From NCBI GenBank assembly GCA_016926075.1, contig JAFGPG010000016.1, positions 1 to 37,238 on the forward strand: a DNA stretch of 37,238 nucleotides, written 5' to 3'. Below the pieces are notes generated by a model. That model was not told where the DNA came from, searched no databases, and saw only the letters and a program-made list of their open reading frames with translations. Shown here one piece after another: positions 1 through 8,249 of the stretch. Position numbers and translations under genes: made by a program. The stretch comes from Methanomassiliicoccales archaeon (GTDB lineage: Archaea > Thermoplasmatota > Thermoplasmata > Methanomassiliicoccales > UBA472). Each line of letters begins with the position of its first letter. The first letter of the stretch is position 1.

Positions 1-1
1 C

Positions 2-79
2 GGAGGAAACGTTTATGGACCGGCACAAGGTAACCGCCACGGTCACTGGACCGTCGATGAAGAGAAGAGGGTCAGCTGA
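2..79 (+). CDS. C-terminal fragment of an unidentified protein (cut by window edge)
   Basis: An open frame enters from the left edge and ends at a TGA at 77-79. The 25 visible residues end in GHWTVDEEKRVS, which is hydrophilic and protein-like, but too little is present to name a family. It would converge on the RusA-like gene that follows on the other strand. No start is visible. It may be a chance open frame in GC-rich DNA. Confidence 0.35.
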   Translation, partial: GGNVYGPAQGNRHGHWTVDEEKRVS

Positions 80-130
80 TCCCCCGGGAGATGATGAGCC
101 CTATGAGTGCAGAGATACTGGTCCAGGACC

Positions 131-640
131 TCACTCCATTTTCTTAACGGAGATGTGCAGCCCGGGCAATCGATCGCTTCCCCCGTAGCACTTGCCGGCG
201 CTGATGCGGACCACCTGCGCGTCGTCCGGGATGAGCACGCTCGTTATCCCGTCCAAAGCGGCCCGCACCAGCTTGTCCAGGTCGGGGCGCTTGGTGTTCA
301 TCCGCCATTTCTTGGGCACGCTCTTGGGACGGTTGAAGACGAAGTCCAGGGTGACCTCGTACCCCAGGTGCCGATCGTCCGAGTAGAAGGGGGTCGAGCG
401 CATCTCGTTGGCCCGCTGGGCCTCGGTGGCGATGCGGTTCCTCCAGGCGTCGGTATTGGCGTTGGTGTGCGTGGTCACCACCCGCTCCTGCTTCTTGATA
501 TAGAAGGCCCTGGTGGAGCCCTGGGGCACCGGGTCCCCGGCCACGAAGAACTCGATGGTCCCGTCATCGCCATAACCGACGTACTCCATGGGGGCCGGTT
601 CATTCTCCCCGATCTCTGCATACTCGTCGCTCACGTGCAT
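131..640 (-). CDS. RusA-like Holliday junction resolvase
   Basis: 169 aa. RusA enzymes are small homodimeric, metal-dependent endonucleases that cut four-way DNA junctions. The family hallmark is clear: KRPDLDKLVRAALDGIT followed by PDDAQV, giving the acidic cluster Asp120, Asp122, Asp130 and Asp139/140 that binds Mg2+ in RusA. The N-terminal block GDPVPQGSTRAF and the FVFNRPKS strand also match. About 30 acidic N-terminal residues precede the domain and may be an extension; an internal Met at residue 18 is an alternative start. A TATA-like stretch at 670-679 sits about 30 nt before the ATG, suggesting a nearly leaderless transcript. RusA genes are mostly phage-borne, but no other phage gene is visible here. 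The family is fairly sure; the cellular role is inferred. Confidence 0.82.
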   Translation of the reverse strand: MHVSDEYAEIGENEPAPMEYVGYGDDGTIEFFVAGDPVPQGSTRAFYIKKQERVVTTHTNANTDAWRNRIATEAQRANEMRSTPFYSDDRHLGYEVTLDFVFNRPKSVPKKWRMNTKRPDLDKLVRAALDGITSVLIPDDAQVVRISAGKCYGGSDRLPGLHISVKKME

Positions 641-669
641 CCCAGGAGGGATATGAATCCCATCGCTAA

Positions 670-680
670 TATAATTTTAG
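670..680 (-). promoter_or_regulatory. TATA-like promoter of the RusA-like gene
   Basis: On the minus strand an AAATTATATTA stretch lies in the 62-bp gap between aspS and the RusA-like gene, about 30 nt upstream of the ATG at 640. This is the spacing expected for an archaeal TATA box with a very short leader. Confidence 0.45.
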
Positions 681-702
681 GGCCTGGTGTCGACAGGCTC
701 CC

Positions 703-2007
703 TCACGGCACCAGCCGGTTGCGGTCCCGGGGAAAGAGTATGGTCTCGCGGATGTTGCCCAGCCCCAGCATCTTCTGCACCATGCGCTCCACCCCCAATC
801 CCCAGCCCCCGTGCGGCGGCATGCCGTACGCGAACGGGTTCAGGTAGAACCCGAAGTCCTTGGGGTCCAGCCCTTTCCTCTCCATCCTCTGTACCAGGCG
901 GTCATAGCGATGCTCCCTCTGTCCTCCCGAGGAGATCTCCTGACCCCGATAGTCGAGGTCGAAGGAGTGGGAGTAGGTGGTGCCGTCCTTCTCCATGATG
1001 TAGAAGGGCTTGGCCTCCTCAGGATACTCGATGATCCAGTACATCTCGTGGCCCTCCTGGGCCATGAGGTCGCCCAGGAGCTTCTCCCCCTCGGTGCCCA
1101 GGTCCTCTCCCAGCTCCAGGCGGAGACCGGCGTCCCGCACCATTCCCACCGCCCTCTCGTATGTGAGCACAGGGTAGGGGGCCTTGGGCACGGCCACCTC
1201 GCTCCCCAGCACCTCCAGGGAACGCGCGCCGCGCTCCTTCACCTCGGAGATGACGTACTGCATGCAGCCCTCGATGACCTCCATCACGTCCCTCTGGGAA
1301 TCGATGTGGGCCATCTCCCCGTCGAAGCTGATGAACTCCGAGACGTGCCTCACGGTGTCCGAGGGTTCCGCGCGGAAGGCCGGACTGATCTCGAAGACAC
1401 GGTCCAGGCCGGTGGACATGAGCATCTGCTTGTAGAGCTGCGGGGACTGCGCAAGGTAGGCGACCTTCCCGAAGTAATCGATCCTGAACAGGGTGGCCCC
1501 TCCCTCCGCCCCGGAGGCCACCAGCTTGGGGGTGAAGACCTCCACGAACCCGTTGTCCACCAGGTACTCGTCGATGAGGCGCAGGGTCAGGGACTTGATC
1601 TCGAACACCGCCCTCGCTTCCGGCCTGCGCAGGTCCATGAAGCGGTGGTTGAAACGGGTCTCCACCTCCACATCGACCTTGTCCACCACCCCCATGGGCA
1701 GGGGGGTCATGGCGGCGCTCTGCACCAGGACGGAGGAGGGGATGATCTCGTACCCGCTCTTGACCTGGGCACTCGGCTTTACCGTACCCGTCACCCGGAC
1801 CACCGATTCCCGGGACAGGGAGTTGATGGTCTGCATGACCTCCGGCGCGGTCCTCTTCTTGGGGGCGGTGACCTGCAGCACCCCGTAGCGGTCGCGAAGG
1901 ATGAGGAAGGTAATCCCCCCCAGGTTGCGCACCTCCTGGGCCCATCCCTCCACGGTGACCTCCTTGTCGAACTCCTCAGCGCCTATGGACCTGGAATCGT
2001 AGAGCAT
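703..2007 (-). CDS. aspS: Aspartyl-tRNA synthetase, archaeal type
   Basis: 434 aa class IIb synthetase that charges tRNA with aspartate. The N-terminal OB-fold anticodon-binding domain carries GWAQEVRNLGG. Class II motif 2 is FRAEPSDTVRHVSEF (around residue 210), and motif 3 is GWGLGVERM near the C-terminus. Length and the lack of a bacterial insertion domain fit the archaeal type. The ATG at 2007 is preceded by GAGGCG five nt upstream; a GTG at 2013 would add two residues. Counted from the GTG, position 26 is Gln and position 85 is Lys. In the studied Thermococcus enzyme these positions (Trp26, Lys85) affect discrimination between tRNA-Asp and tRNA-Asn. The Gln is neither usual state, so specificity cannot be called. 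It is divergent from the ferredoxin gene and shares its AT-rich promoter gap. Confidence 0.96.
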   Translation of the reverse strand: MLYDSRSIGAEEFDKEVTVEGWAQEVRNLGGITFLILRDRYGVLQVTAPKKRTAPEVMQTINSLSRESVVRVTGTVKPSAQVKSGYEIIPSSVLVQSAAMTPLPMGVVDKVDVEVETRFNHRFMDLRRPEARAVFEIKSLTLRLIDEYLVDNGFVEVFTPKLVASGAEGGATLFRIDYFGKVAYLAQSPQLYKQMLMSTGLDRVFEISPAFRAEPSDTVRHVSEFISFDGEMAHIDSQRDVMEVIEGCMQYVISEVKERGARSLEVLGSEVAVPKAPYPVLTYERAVGMVRDAGLRLELGEDLGTEGEKLLGDLMAQEGHEMYWIIEYPEEAKPFYIMEKDGTTYSHSFDLDYRGQEISSGGQREHRYDRLVQRMERKGLDPKDFGFYLNPFAYGMPPHGGWGLGVERMVQKMLGLGNIRETILFPRDRNRLVP

Positions 2008-2044
2008 GTGCACGCCTCAGAAATGAACGGTCGATAATGCCCCC

Positions 2045-2058
2045 TTTTTTATATAATA
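2045..2058. promoter_or_regulatory. AT-rich TATA region between aspS and ferredoxin genes
   Basis: A TTTTTTATATAATAG stretch is the only AT-rich segment in the 130-bp divergent gap. Read on the minus strand (TATTATATAAA) it lies about 40 nt before the aspS ATG. Read on the plus strand it lies about 85 nt before the ferredoxin ATG. It could serve one or both genes. Confidence 0.5.
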
Positions 2059-2139
2059 GTTGGCGGGCCAATGTACCCATCGTCGACCTCGCTGCAGGAA
2101 CCGAAAGGTTAATGGTCGGTGGGGAAAAATGCCCCCCTC

Positions 2140-2364
2140 ATGCCAGCCAAAGTCACTATCGATCAGGACGAGTGCACGGGATGTGGAATTTGCTACGAGG
2201 ACGAGTGCCCGGACGTCTTCATGGAGGCGGACGACGGAAACTCCATCCTCAAGGAGATGTACCAGAAGGGGGACAAGTCCGTCGGTGAGATCCCGGACAA
2301 TCTCGTGGAATGTGCCAAGAAGGCCGAGGACGCCTGCCCGGCATCGGCCATCAAGGTGGAGTGA
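2140..2364 (+). CDS. Single-cluster [4Fe-4S] ferredoxin
   Basis: 74 aa small acidic electron carrier. Cluster ligands are CTGCGIC plus a distal Cys in ACPASAI. Two further cysteines, in DECPDVF and ECAKKAEDA, sit where Thermotoga-type ferredoxins have a disulfide, so this looks like a one-cluster protein with a conserved disulfide rather than a two-cluster protein. The first motif has four residues between the third Cys and the following CP, one more than usual. I chose ATG 2140 because MPAKVTIDQDEC is the usual N-terminus. A GTG at 2119 would add seven residues. It stands alone between divergent aspS and the fbp operon. Confidence 0.9.
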   Translation: MPAKVTIDQDECTGCGICYEDECPDVFMEADDGNSILKEMYQKGDKSVGEIPDNLVECAKKAEDACPASAIKVE

Positions 2365-2423
2365 GACCCACTCCCACCATCCTTTTCCTCCGCGGTCAGC
2401 ACGGACCAGGCCGTCTCATCAAA

Positions 2424-2433
2424 CATTATATAT
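2424..2433 (+). promoter_or_regulatory. TATA box of the fbp-tpi operon
   Basis: CATTATATATC lies about 45 nt upstream of the fbp ATG at 2472, in an otherwise GC-rich context. Spacing implies a leader of roughly 15-20 nt. Confidence 0.6.
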
Positions 2434-2471
2434 CGTGGCGATAATTGTCAAAACCAAGGTATGGGAATCAT

Positions 2472-3614
2472 ATGTCTCAGAAGGTCACCGTCTCTGTCAT
2501 AAAGGCCGACGTAGGCTCGGTCGCCGGGCACGCCAAACCGCACCCCAAGATGATGCGCAAGTGTGAGGAGGTCCTCTCGGAGGGCGTGGGGTCCGGGACC
2601 ATCAACGACTTCTTCGTCACCCGGGTAGGGGACGACATCAACCTGTTCATGACCCATCACAAGGGCGAGAACGACAAGGAGGTGCACGCCCTGGCCTGGA
2701 GCGCCTTCCAGGCCGCGGCCAAGCTGGCCAAGGAGATGAAGATGTACGCCGCCGGACAGGACATCCTCTCCGACGCCTTCAGCGGCAACATCCGGGGCAT
2801 GGGTCCCGGGGCGGCGGAGATCGAGTTCACCGAGCGCGGCGCCGAGCCCCTGATCTTCTTCATGGCCGACAAGACCGAGCCCTCCGCCTATTCCAACCCC
2901 CTGTGCCGCATCTTCATGGACCCCTTCACCACCACCGGGCTGGTCATAGACCCCCGGGCGCATCAGGGCTACCGGTTCGAGATCGTGGACGTCATGGACT
3001 CCAAGAGGATCATCATGTCCGCCCCCGAGGAGATGTACGACATACTGAGCCTGGTGGGGGATACCTCCCGCTACGCCATCAAGCGTGTCCTGAGCAAGGA
3101 CAAGGACCTGGGCACGGCATGCGTGGTCAGCACCGAGAAGCTCAACATCTGCGCTGGCAAGTACGTGGGCAAGGACGACCCGGTGGCCGTGGTGCGCTGC
3201 CAGAGCGGCTTCCCCGCGGTAGGGGAGGTCCTGCAGCCCTTCATGTTCCCCCAGCTGGTGGCCGGCTGGATGCGCGGCTCCCATTACGGCGCCTGGTATC
3301 CCTGCTCGGTGGAGGACTCCGATCCCACATACTTTGACGGGCCACCGCGCATCTGCGCCCTGGGCTTCCAGATCAGCAACGGCCGGCTGCAGGGCTGCGA
3401 GGACCCCGACGCCCCCCTGGGCCAGAAGATGCCCGTGGACTACTTCGCGGGAAGCGTATGGGACGAGGCGCGCCGGATGGCCGTGCGGGCCAGCATATAC
3501 ATGCGTCGGCACGGCCCCTTCATGCCCTCCATCCTCGGCCCCGAGGAGATGGAGTACACCACCCGTCCAGCCGTATTGGGCAAATTGAAGGACAGGATGG
3601 AGAAGATTGACTGA
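2472..3614 (+). CDS. fbp: Fructose-1,6-bisphosphate aldolase/phosphatase (bifunctional, gluconeogenic)
   Basis: 380 aa, the usual length for this archaeal enzyme. It joins glyceraldehyde-3-phosphate and DHAP into FBP and then dephosphorylates it, which drives gluconeogenesis one way. The N-terminus MSQKVTVSVIKADVGS and the HAKPHP segment are diagnostic. The Tyr-x-x-Lys pair used in the aldolase step (Tyr229/Lys232 in the Sulfolobus enzyme) is Tyr231/Lys234 here, in KYVGKDDP. Metal-binding acidic residues lie in VGDDINLF and MADKTEPSAY. I chose the ATG at 2472; the open frame extends to a TTG at 2445 that would fall in the promoter region. The end overlaps the tpi start by 8 nt, so the two genes form one operon that makes and consumes triose phosphates. 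Confidence 0.95.
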   Translation: MSQKVTVSVIKADVGSVAGHAKPHPKMMRKCEEVLSEGVGSGTINDFFVTRVGDDINLFMTHHKGENDKEVHALAWSAFQAAAKLAKEMKMYAAGQDILSDAFSGNIRGMGPGAAEIEFTERGAEPLIFFMADKTEPSAYSNPLCRIFMDPFTTTGLVIDPRAHQGYRFEIVDVMDSKRIIMSAPEEMYDILSLVGDTSRYAIKRVLSKDKDLGTACVVSTEKLNICAGKYVGKDDPVAVVRCQSGFPAVGEVLQPFMFPQLVAGWMRGSHYGAWYPCSVEDSDPTYFDGPPRICALGFQISNGRLQGCEDPDAPLGQKMPVDYFAGSVWDEARRMAVRASIYMRRHGPFMPSILGPEEMEYTTRPAVLGKLKDRMEKID

Positions 3615-4290
3615 GCTCGAGCTGCCGGTCATCGTGGTCAACTTCAAGGTCTATGCCGAGGTGGAGGGAGAGGGGGCGCTGCGCCTGGCCCAGGAATGCC
3701 AGGCCGTGGCCGATGCCTCCGGCGCCAGCCTGGTGGCCTGCCCTCCCATGGTAGAGCTCTCAACCATCGCCCGTGCGGTGCGCATCCCGGTGTTCTCGCA
3801 GCACGTGGACGCCCTCTCCTCGGGGTCCATCACCGGTCACGTGTCCCCGCAGAGCGTGCGGGCGGCCGGGGCCCGGGGAACCCTGATCAACCATTCCGAG
3901 CATCGCATGGTGCTGGCGGACATCGCCTCGACGGTCCGAGCATGCCGTGAGCTGGGACTGGTCAGCATCGTGTGCTCGGAGTCCGCGGAATCCTCTGTGG
4001 CCGTTGCCGCATACGGACCGGACTTCGTGGCCGTGGAGCCCCCCGAGCTCATCGGCGGGGACGTCTCGGTGACCACCGCCGACCCGGCCATCGTGAGCAG
4101 GACCGTGGAGCTTGTGCGGGCAACGGACCCCCAGGTCAAGGTGCTGTGCGGGGCGGGGGTCAAGAACGGGAAGGACGTGAGGACCGCGCTGGGGCTGGGC
4201 GCCTCCGGGGTCCTGCTCGCCTCAGGCGTGGTCAAGGCCAAGGACGTGCGGGCGGTGCTCGAGGACCTGGTCTCCGGCCTGAAAGACTGA
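3607..4290 (+). CDS. tpiA: Triosephosphate isomerase, archaeal type
   Basis: 227 aa, the short tetrameric archaeal form (about 225 aa against 250 in bacteria). It interconverts DHAP and glyceraldehyde-3-phosphate. Catalytic residues are Asn12 and Lys14 (VVNFKVY), His96 (LINHSEHR) and Glu144 (VAVEPPELIG); the phosphate loop CGAGVKNG is present. The only sensible start is a TTG at 3607 inside the end of fbp, preceded by a purine-rich GGATGGAG about 4 nt upstream, so translation is probably coupled to fbp. It directly supplies or removes the substrates of the fbp product. Confidence 0.95.
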   Translation: MTELELPVIVVNFKVYAEVEGEGALRLAQECQAVADASGASLVACPPMVELSTIARAVRIPVFSQHVDALSSGSITGHVSPQSVRAAGARGTLINHSEHRMVLADIASTVRACRELGLVSIVCSESAESSVAVAAYGPDFVAVEPPELIGGDVSVTTADPAIVSRTVELVRATDPQVKVLCGAGVKNGKDVRTALGLGASGVLLASGVVKAKDVRAVLEDLVSGLKD

Positions 4291-4334
4291 TTGCATAACC
4301 TCCCTCCTTATCCCTTCTCCATCATCTATCGCAG

Positions 4335-6284
4335 GTGCGCCCCCGTGACCTCCTTCCTTGCCTCGTTCTCTCCCTTCTTCTCCTCTCCCCTTCCCTGTCA
4401 CCCCTCCCAGCGGAAGCGGCCGTCACCGGTCCGCAGATACTGATCACCAGGGTCTGTCCCGCCTATCCCGGCGAGTTCGTAACCATGTGCAATCTAGGCC
4501 CGTCCATCGATCTGCAGGGCTGGCGGCTGAGCGATGGGGAGGGCAGCGTGACGTTCGAGGAGAACACGATCCTGGGCACCGGTCGCGCGCTCACCTGGTG
4601 CGATTCCCCGGAGCGCTTCAACGCCCTCTATCCCGGGGAGCCCTGCTTCCTGCGCAACTCCACCGGGGTGTCGTCCAAGGGCTCCATGAGGCTGGCGGAC
4701 CAGGGGGACGAGGTCCTCCTCCACGACGCCAGCGGCGGCCTGGCGGACGCCCTCTACTACGGCTCCGCCGAACCCGAGGCCCCCTGGAACGGCCCTCCCG
4801 TCCCCTGTAGGAAAGGGGAGATGATGGAACGGGTTAGGCCGGAGGTAGGCCAGGGATCCTGGGGAAAGGGGACTCCGGGGACGCACTCCATCCTCATCGA
4901 CGCGGAGGTGGAGGCCTTCCCCATCCTCTACCCGGAGATGGGACTGAGCCGCTTGGTGCGCGAGATCGACCTCTGCCAGAGCAGCCTGAGCCTTTCCACC
5001 TACCTACTGGAGAACTGGACCGTGGCCAGGCACCTGGCCATGGCCGCCGCCCGCGGGGTTCAGGTCCGCCTGCTACTGGAAGGCCAACCGGTAGGCGGCA
5101 TCAGTGAGAAGGGGGCGGCCCTGGCCTATTACCTACGGGAGAAGGGGGTGCAGGTGATGGTCATGCGCTCCTGCGATTCCTTCCGGCGCTATGACTACCT
5201 GCACGCCAAGTACATGGTCCTTGACGAGAGGAGGCTGCTGGTCAGCTCGGAGAACATGGCCGACTCCAGCTTCGGGACCAACCGCGGGTGGGCCGTGCTC
5301 ATGATCTCGGAGGAGATGGCCGCCGGGGCCCTTTCCCTCTTCCAGCGGGACTGGGCCGGACAAGGGGTGGACGTCTTTCCATTGGAGCTCAGCGTGGCCT
5401 ATAAGGAAGGAGCACCGGGAAGGCTGCCCAACGCCCTTCCGGACCCCCCTCTTCTCCAGGTCCGGGCCTCCGCCTCCCTGGCCTCCTCCCCCGGGGGTAT
5501 AGAGGACCTCATCGTCGAGGCGTTGGACGGGGCGTGCCACAGGGTGCTGGTGCAGCAGATGAGCATCGAGGAGGACTGGCTGGATGGTAACCGTATCATG
5601 GACGCCCTCCTGGGGGCGGCGGAGAGGGGGGTGCGTGTGCGGGTGCTGCTGGACGCCGGAACGGGCACCGAGGCCTCCAACCGCAGGGTGGCCGACGCCC
5701 TCAGCTCCCTGGCCGCCAGCAACGGTCTCGACCTGGAGGCCCGGCTGGCGCAGGGGCCGTTCGATCGCCTGCACAACAAGGGGCTCATCGTGGACGGGAC
5801 GGTGCTGGTGGGCAGCGCCAACTGGGTGGACGGCTCCATGCGCCACAACCGGGAGCTGGCCGTGCTGCTGAGGTCCCCTGACCTGGCCGAGACCTTCGCC
5901 CAGTGGTTCATGGACGACTGGAACGGTGATCACCTCCCCCCGGTCATCGTCCTGCCCTGGCATTATCTCCAGGTAGGGGAAGGGGACCCCGTGGTCCTGG
6001 ACGCCACGGGCTCTCACGACGACACGGGCATCGCGGACTTCAGATGGTACCTCGACGGGCAGGGAGACACTTTCCTTCAAGGCCCCGTTCAAACCATAAC
6101 CCTGCCCGCTGGCACCCACCAACTGACCCTGCAGATCACCGACCTCCAAGGGCATCGGTCCAACGCCACCCTGGTGGTCGAGGTGAGGGAAAGGACCGGT
6201 CCTGCTCCCTGGATCATCTACGCTCCGTTACCGGTGCTGGTGATCCTTTTATTAGTGAAGAGGAGGGGTGCAAGGGTTAAGTAA
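4335..6284 (+). CDS. Surface-anchored lamin-tail / phospholipase D-like / PKD-like protein
   Basis: 649 aa. In order: signal peptide (about 1-29, hydrophobic LLPCLVLSLLLL then PAEAA); lamin-tail-like beta domain (32-145, with DLQGWRLSDGEG); two PLD domains (about 190-345 and 385-530); PKD-like beta domain (536-618, with VVLDATGSHDDTGIADFRWYLDG); C-terminal transmembrane helix (625-641) and a basic tail KRRGARVK. Both HKD motifs are intact: His290/Lys292/Asp297 in HAKYMVLD and His480/Lys482/Asp487 in HNKGLIVD. This predicts a phosphodiesterase, nuclease or phospholipase active outside the cell and held at the membrane. The substrate is unknown. The start is GTG 4335; it begins 44 nt after tpiA and may be read from the same transcript. 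Confidence 0.85.
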   Translation: MRPRDLLPCLVLSLLLLSPSLSPLPAEAAVTGPQILITRVCPAYPGEFVTMCNLGPSIDLQGWRLSDGEGSVTFEENTILGTGRALTWCDSPERFNALYPGEPCFLRNSTGVSSKGSMRLADQGDEVLLHDASGGLADALYYGSAEPEAPWNGPPVPCRKGEMMERVRPEVGQGSWGKGTPGTHSILIDAEVEAFPILYPEMGLSRLVREIDLCQSSLSLSTYLLENWTVARHLAMAAARGVQVRLLLEGQPVGGISEKGAALAYYLREKGVQVMVMRSCDSFRRYDYLHAKYMVLDERRLLVSSENMADSSFGTNRGWAVLMISEEMAAGALSLFQRDWAGQGVDVFPLELSVAYKEGAPGRLPNALPDPPLLQVRASASLASSPGGIEDLIVEALDGACHRVLVQQMSIEEDWLDGNRIMDALLGAAERGVRVRVLLDAGTGTEASNRRVADALSSLAASNGLDLEARLAQGPFDRLHNKGLIVDGTVLVGSANWVDGSMRHNRELAVLLRSPDLAETFAQWFMDDWNGDHLPPVIVLPWHYLQVGEGDPVVLDATGSHDDTGIADFRWYLDGQGDTFLQGPVQTITLPAGTHQLTLQITDLQGHRSNATLVVEVRERTGPAPWIIYAPLPVLVILLLVKRRGARVK

Positions 6285-6302
6285 TGTCCAGGGCATTGGC
6301 GC

Positions 6303-6740
6303 ATGTTGCAGCTGCGTCATTATCACAATGCAGACCTGGCCGACGTGTGCCAGTTGGCCTCCGATTCCCTGAGGGAACGTTACGATCCCAGCCTCTTCTA
6401 CCAGCTGGTTCCCTACTGGCCGGAAGGGCTCATCGTCGTGGAGGACATGGGCCGGATCATCGGCTTCGTCTTCGGGGTCATGAGCGGCCCGCAGGAGGCC
6501 CGCATCCTCATGCTGGCCATAGACCGTATCTACCGAGGAAGGGGTCTGGGCACCCTGCTCGCCCGGGAGTTCTTCCGGGAGTGCGGTAAGAGGGGGGTGA
6601 GACGGGTGACCCTGGAGGTCAGGGTCAGCAACGTGGGGGCCATGCGCTTCTATCAGCGGCTGGGCTTCCTGAACATCCGTCGCGCCTCCCACTACTACTC
6701 GGACGGGGAGGACGGCCTTTTCATGATGCGCTACCTCTAG
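6303..6740 (+). CDS. GNAT-family N-acetyltransferase (RimI/ArdA-like)
   Basis: 145 aa single GNAT domain that transfers acetyl from acetyl-CoA to an amine, in this subfamily often protein N-termini. The acetyl-CoA loop is RGRGLGTLL (R/Q-x-x-G-x-G/A) at about 80-88, followed by the typical TLEVRVSNVGAMRFYQRLGF, which is close to archaeal RimI. The start ATG is 18 nt after the PLD-like gene. It ends in TAG at 6738-6740, which interlocks with the TAG of the convergent AAA gene through a shared CTAG. Confidence 0.88.
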   Translation: MLQLRHYHNADLADVCQLASDSLRERYDPSLFYQLVPYWPEGLIVVEDMGRIIGFVFGVMSGPQEARILMLAIDRIYRGRGLGTLLAREFFRECGKRGVRRVTLEVRVSNVGAMRFYQRLGFLNIRRASHYYSDGEDGLFMMRYL

Positions 6741-8248
6741 TGGAACATGGAATCCTTGGTCTCGTTCCAGAAGTAATAGGGGGAGCGCTCCTTCTGCGCC
6801 GGGGAGATGTCCGTCCCCAATCCCTTGGTGTAGGAACCGTAGCGCTCCTTGATCTGCTCCTCGGCACTGCGGCTGCGCTGCACGGCCTTGGCGATGTGCT
6901 TGGCGGTGATGAGGTCCGCACCCTCCACCACCGCCAGGTCGCCGGCCGCCCTTATGAGGCCGCCCAGCTCCCTCAGCCGCAGGGTGAGGGCATTGCTGAT
7001 GCCGTCCACCTTGCTTGCTCGCGCACGCGCCTCCTTGACGATGGCCTCGATGGCCGAACGGTCGGCATGCGGTATGCGCCCGTCGGAGACGATCTCCTGG
7101 GCGATGAACTGCACCAGCCTCCCCCGGTTCTCCGGGGTGTCGGGCATGGCCGTGTTCACCAGCACCTCGTAGCCGTTACCGCATATGCGGGAGCGCAGGG
7201 GGGAGAGCACCTGCTCCAGGTCCTGGATGTTGCACGCCCCGACGAAAATGAAGTTGCAGGGCACGTTGTCCACCTTGACGCTGGCCCCCGCGCTCTGCGG
7301 GTTCCGGCCGGAGATGGGGAAGCGGCGCTCCTGCATGGCGGTCAGTATGAAGCGCTGCAGATGCCCCAGGTGGGGCAGCTCGTCTACGAAGAGCACACCC
7401 TCATGCGCCTCGTGTATGGCTCCCGGCACAACACGGTCATAGGGCTGCGTCCCCAGCTGGGCGTGTCCCCCGTATGGGTCGTGGCGCACATCCCCCAGGA
7501 GCTCGGTCTCCGATGAGCCGGTGGCCAGCACGAAGGGGTTGCGGTCCAGGGGTACCAGCACCTTGCGCGGGGACTGCCTTTCCCATTCCCTGCGCTTCTC
7601 CAGGGCCTCCTGGTCCAGAACCCTTATCATCTCCCCGCAGCGTTCGAAGACCACCACCTCCTCCTTGCCGAAGCGGGTGCGGGTGGTGGTCACCCTCTCC
7701 TTCCCCACGGGACCGGCAAGGCCGGCCACGTTCATCTGTTCGAAGAGCCCGCTCATCAGGTCCCCGAAGGGATTGTTGTTGGCCACCTCGCTGGACTTCA
7801 GCTTCTGGCACTTGATGCACTGCCTCTCCTTCGGGGATGAATAGGCCCCGCAGTTGCGGCAACGGTAGCCCAGGCGCTCGGCCACGTTGACCGGGGCGTT
7901 CTTGGGATCGATGAGCTCGCCCTCGGCGAACTCCTTGGACTGGGACTCGCGGCCCACCTCCTCCGCGCCCTTGATCTCCACAAACGGTCTCTCTGGATTC
8001 TCGGGGTTATGCACCACCCTGATCTCCTGGGTGGGACGGAGGAGGTGCAGCGACAGGGCCTGAGCGATCATGGACTTCCCGGTGCCCGGGGGCCCGACCA
8101 GCAACAGGTGCCGGCGCTGCTGGGCGGCGATGCGGGCCAGGGTCACCGCCTCCTCCTGACCGATCACCCTCTGCAGGGGATCGGAGGGGATGGTCGCCCC
8201 GGCCGTGCTCTCCACGCCGCACCAGTCCGCCCTGTCCTCGCCGCTCAT
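6737..8248 (-). CDS. Lon-like AAA+ ATPase with zinc ribbon, no protease domain
   Basis: 503 aa. The AAA+ core resembles archaeal LonB: Walker A GPPGTGKS (52-59), Walker B VLFVDE (285-290), sensor/arginine segment SPLRSRICGNG, then a helical lid domain. Between Walker A and B lies a large insertion holding a four-Cys zinc ribbon (Cys130, Cys133, Cys144, Cys147) instead of the membrane helices found there in LonB. The chain ends after the lid, so the Ser-Lys protease domain is absent. It is probably an ATP-driven remodeller with a nucleic-acid- or protein-binding ribbon. It starts one nt after the dnaG stop, so the two are cotranscribed, hinting at a role in replication or RNA handling. A partner protease encoded elsewhere is the alternative. 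Confidence 0.82.
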   Translation of the reverse strand: MSGEDRADWCGVESTAGATIPSDPLQRVIGQEEAVTLARIAAQQRRHLLLVGPPGTGKSMIAQALSLHLLRPTQEIRVVHNPENPERPFVEIKGAEEVGRESQSKEFAEGELIDPKNAPVNVAERLGYRCRNCGAYSSPKERQCIKCQKLKSSEVANNNPFGDLMSGLFEQMNVAGLAGPVGKERVTTTRTRFGKEEVVVFERCGEMIRVLDQEALEKRREWERQSPRKVLVPLDRNPFVLATGSSETELLGDVRHDPYGGHAQLGTQPYDRVVPGAIHEAHEGVLFVDELPHLGHLQRFILTAMQERRFPISGRNPQSAGASVKVDNVPCNFIFVGACNIQDLEQVLSPLRSRICGNGYEVLVNTAMPDTPENRGRLVQFIAQEIVSDGRIPHADRSAIEAIVKEARARASKVDGISNALTLRLRELGGLIRAAGDLAVVEGADLITAKHIAKAVQRSRSAEEQIKERYGSYTKGLGTDISPAQKERSPYYFWNETKDSMFH

Positions 8249-8249
8249 A

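Noticed and set aside
811-2037. 408-aa frame antisense to aspS
   Set aside because: Shadow of a strongly codon-biased gene; composition rich in His, Val, Gly and without domains.
2448-3647. 399-aa frame antisense to fbp
   Set aside because: Same antisense artefact; no ribosome site or recognisable domain.
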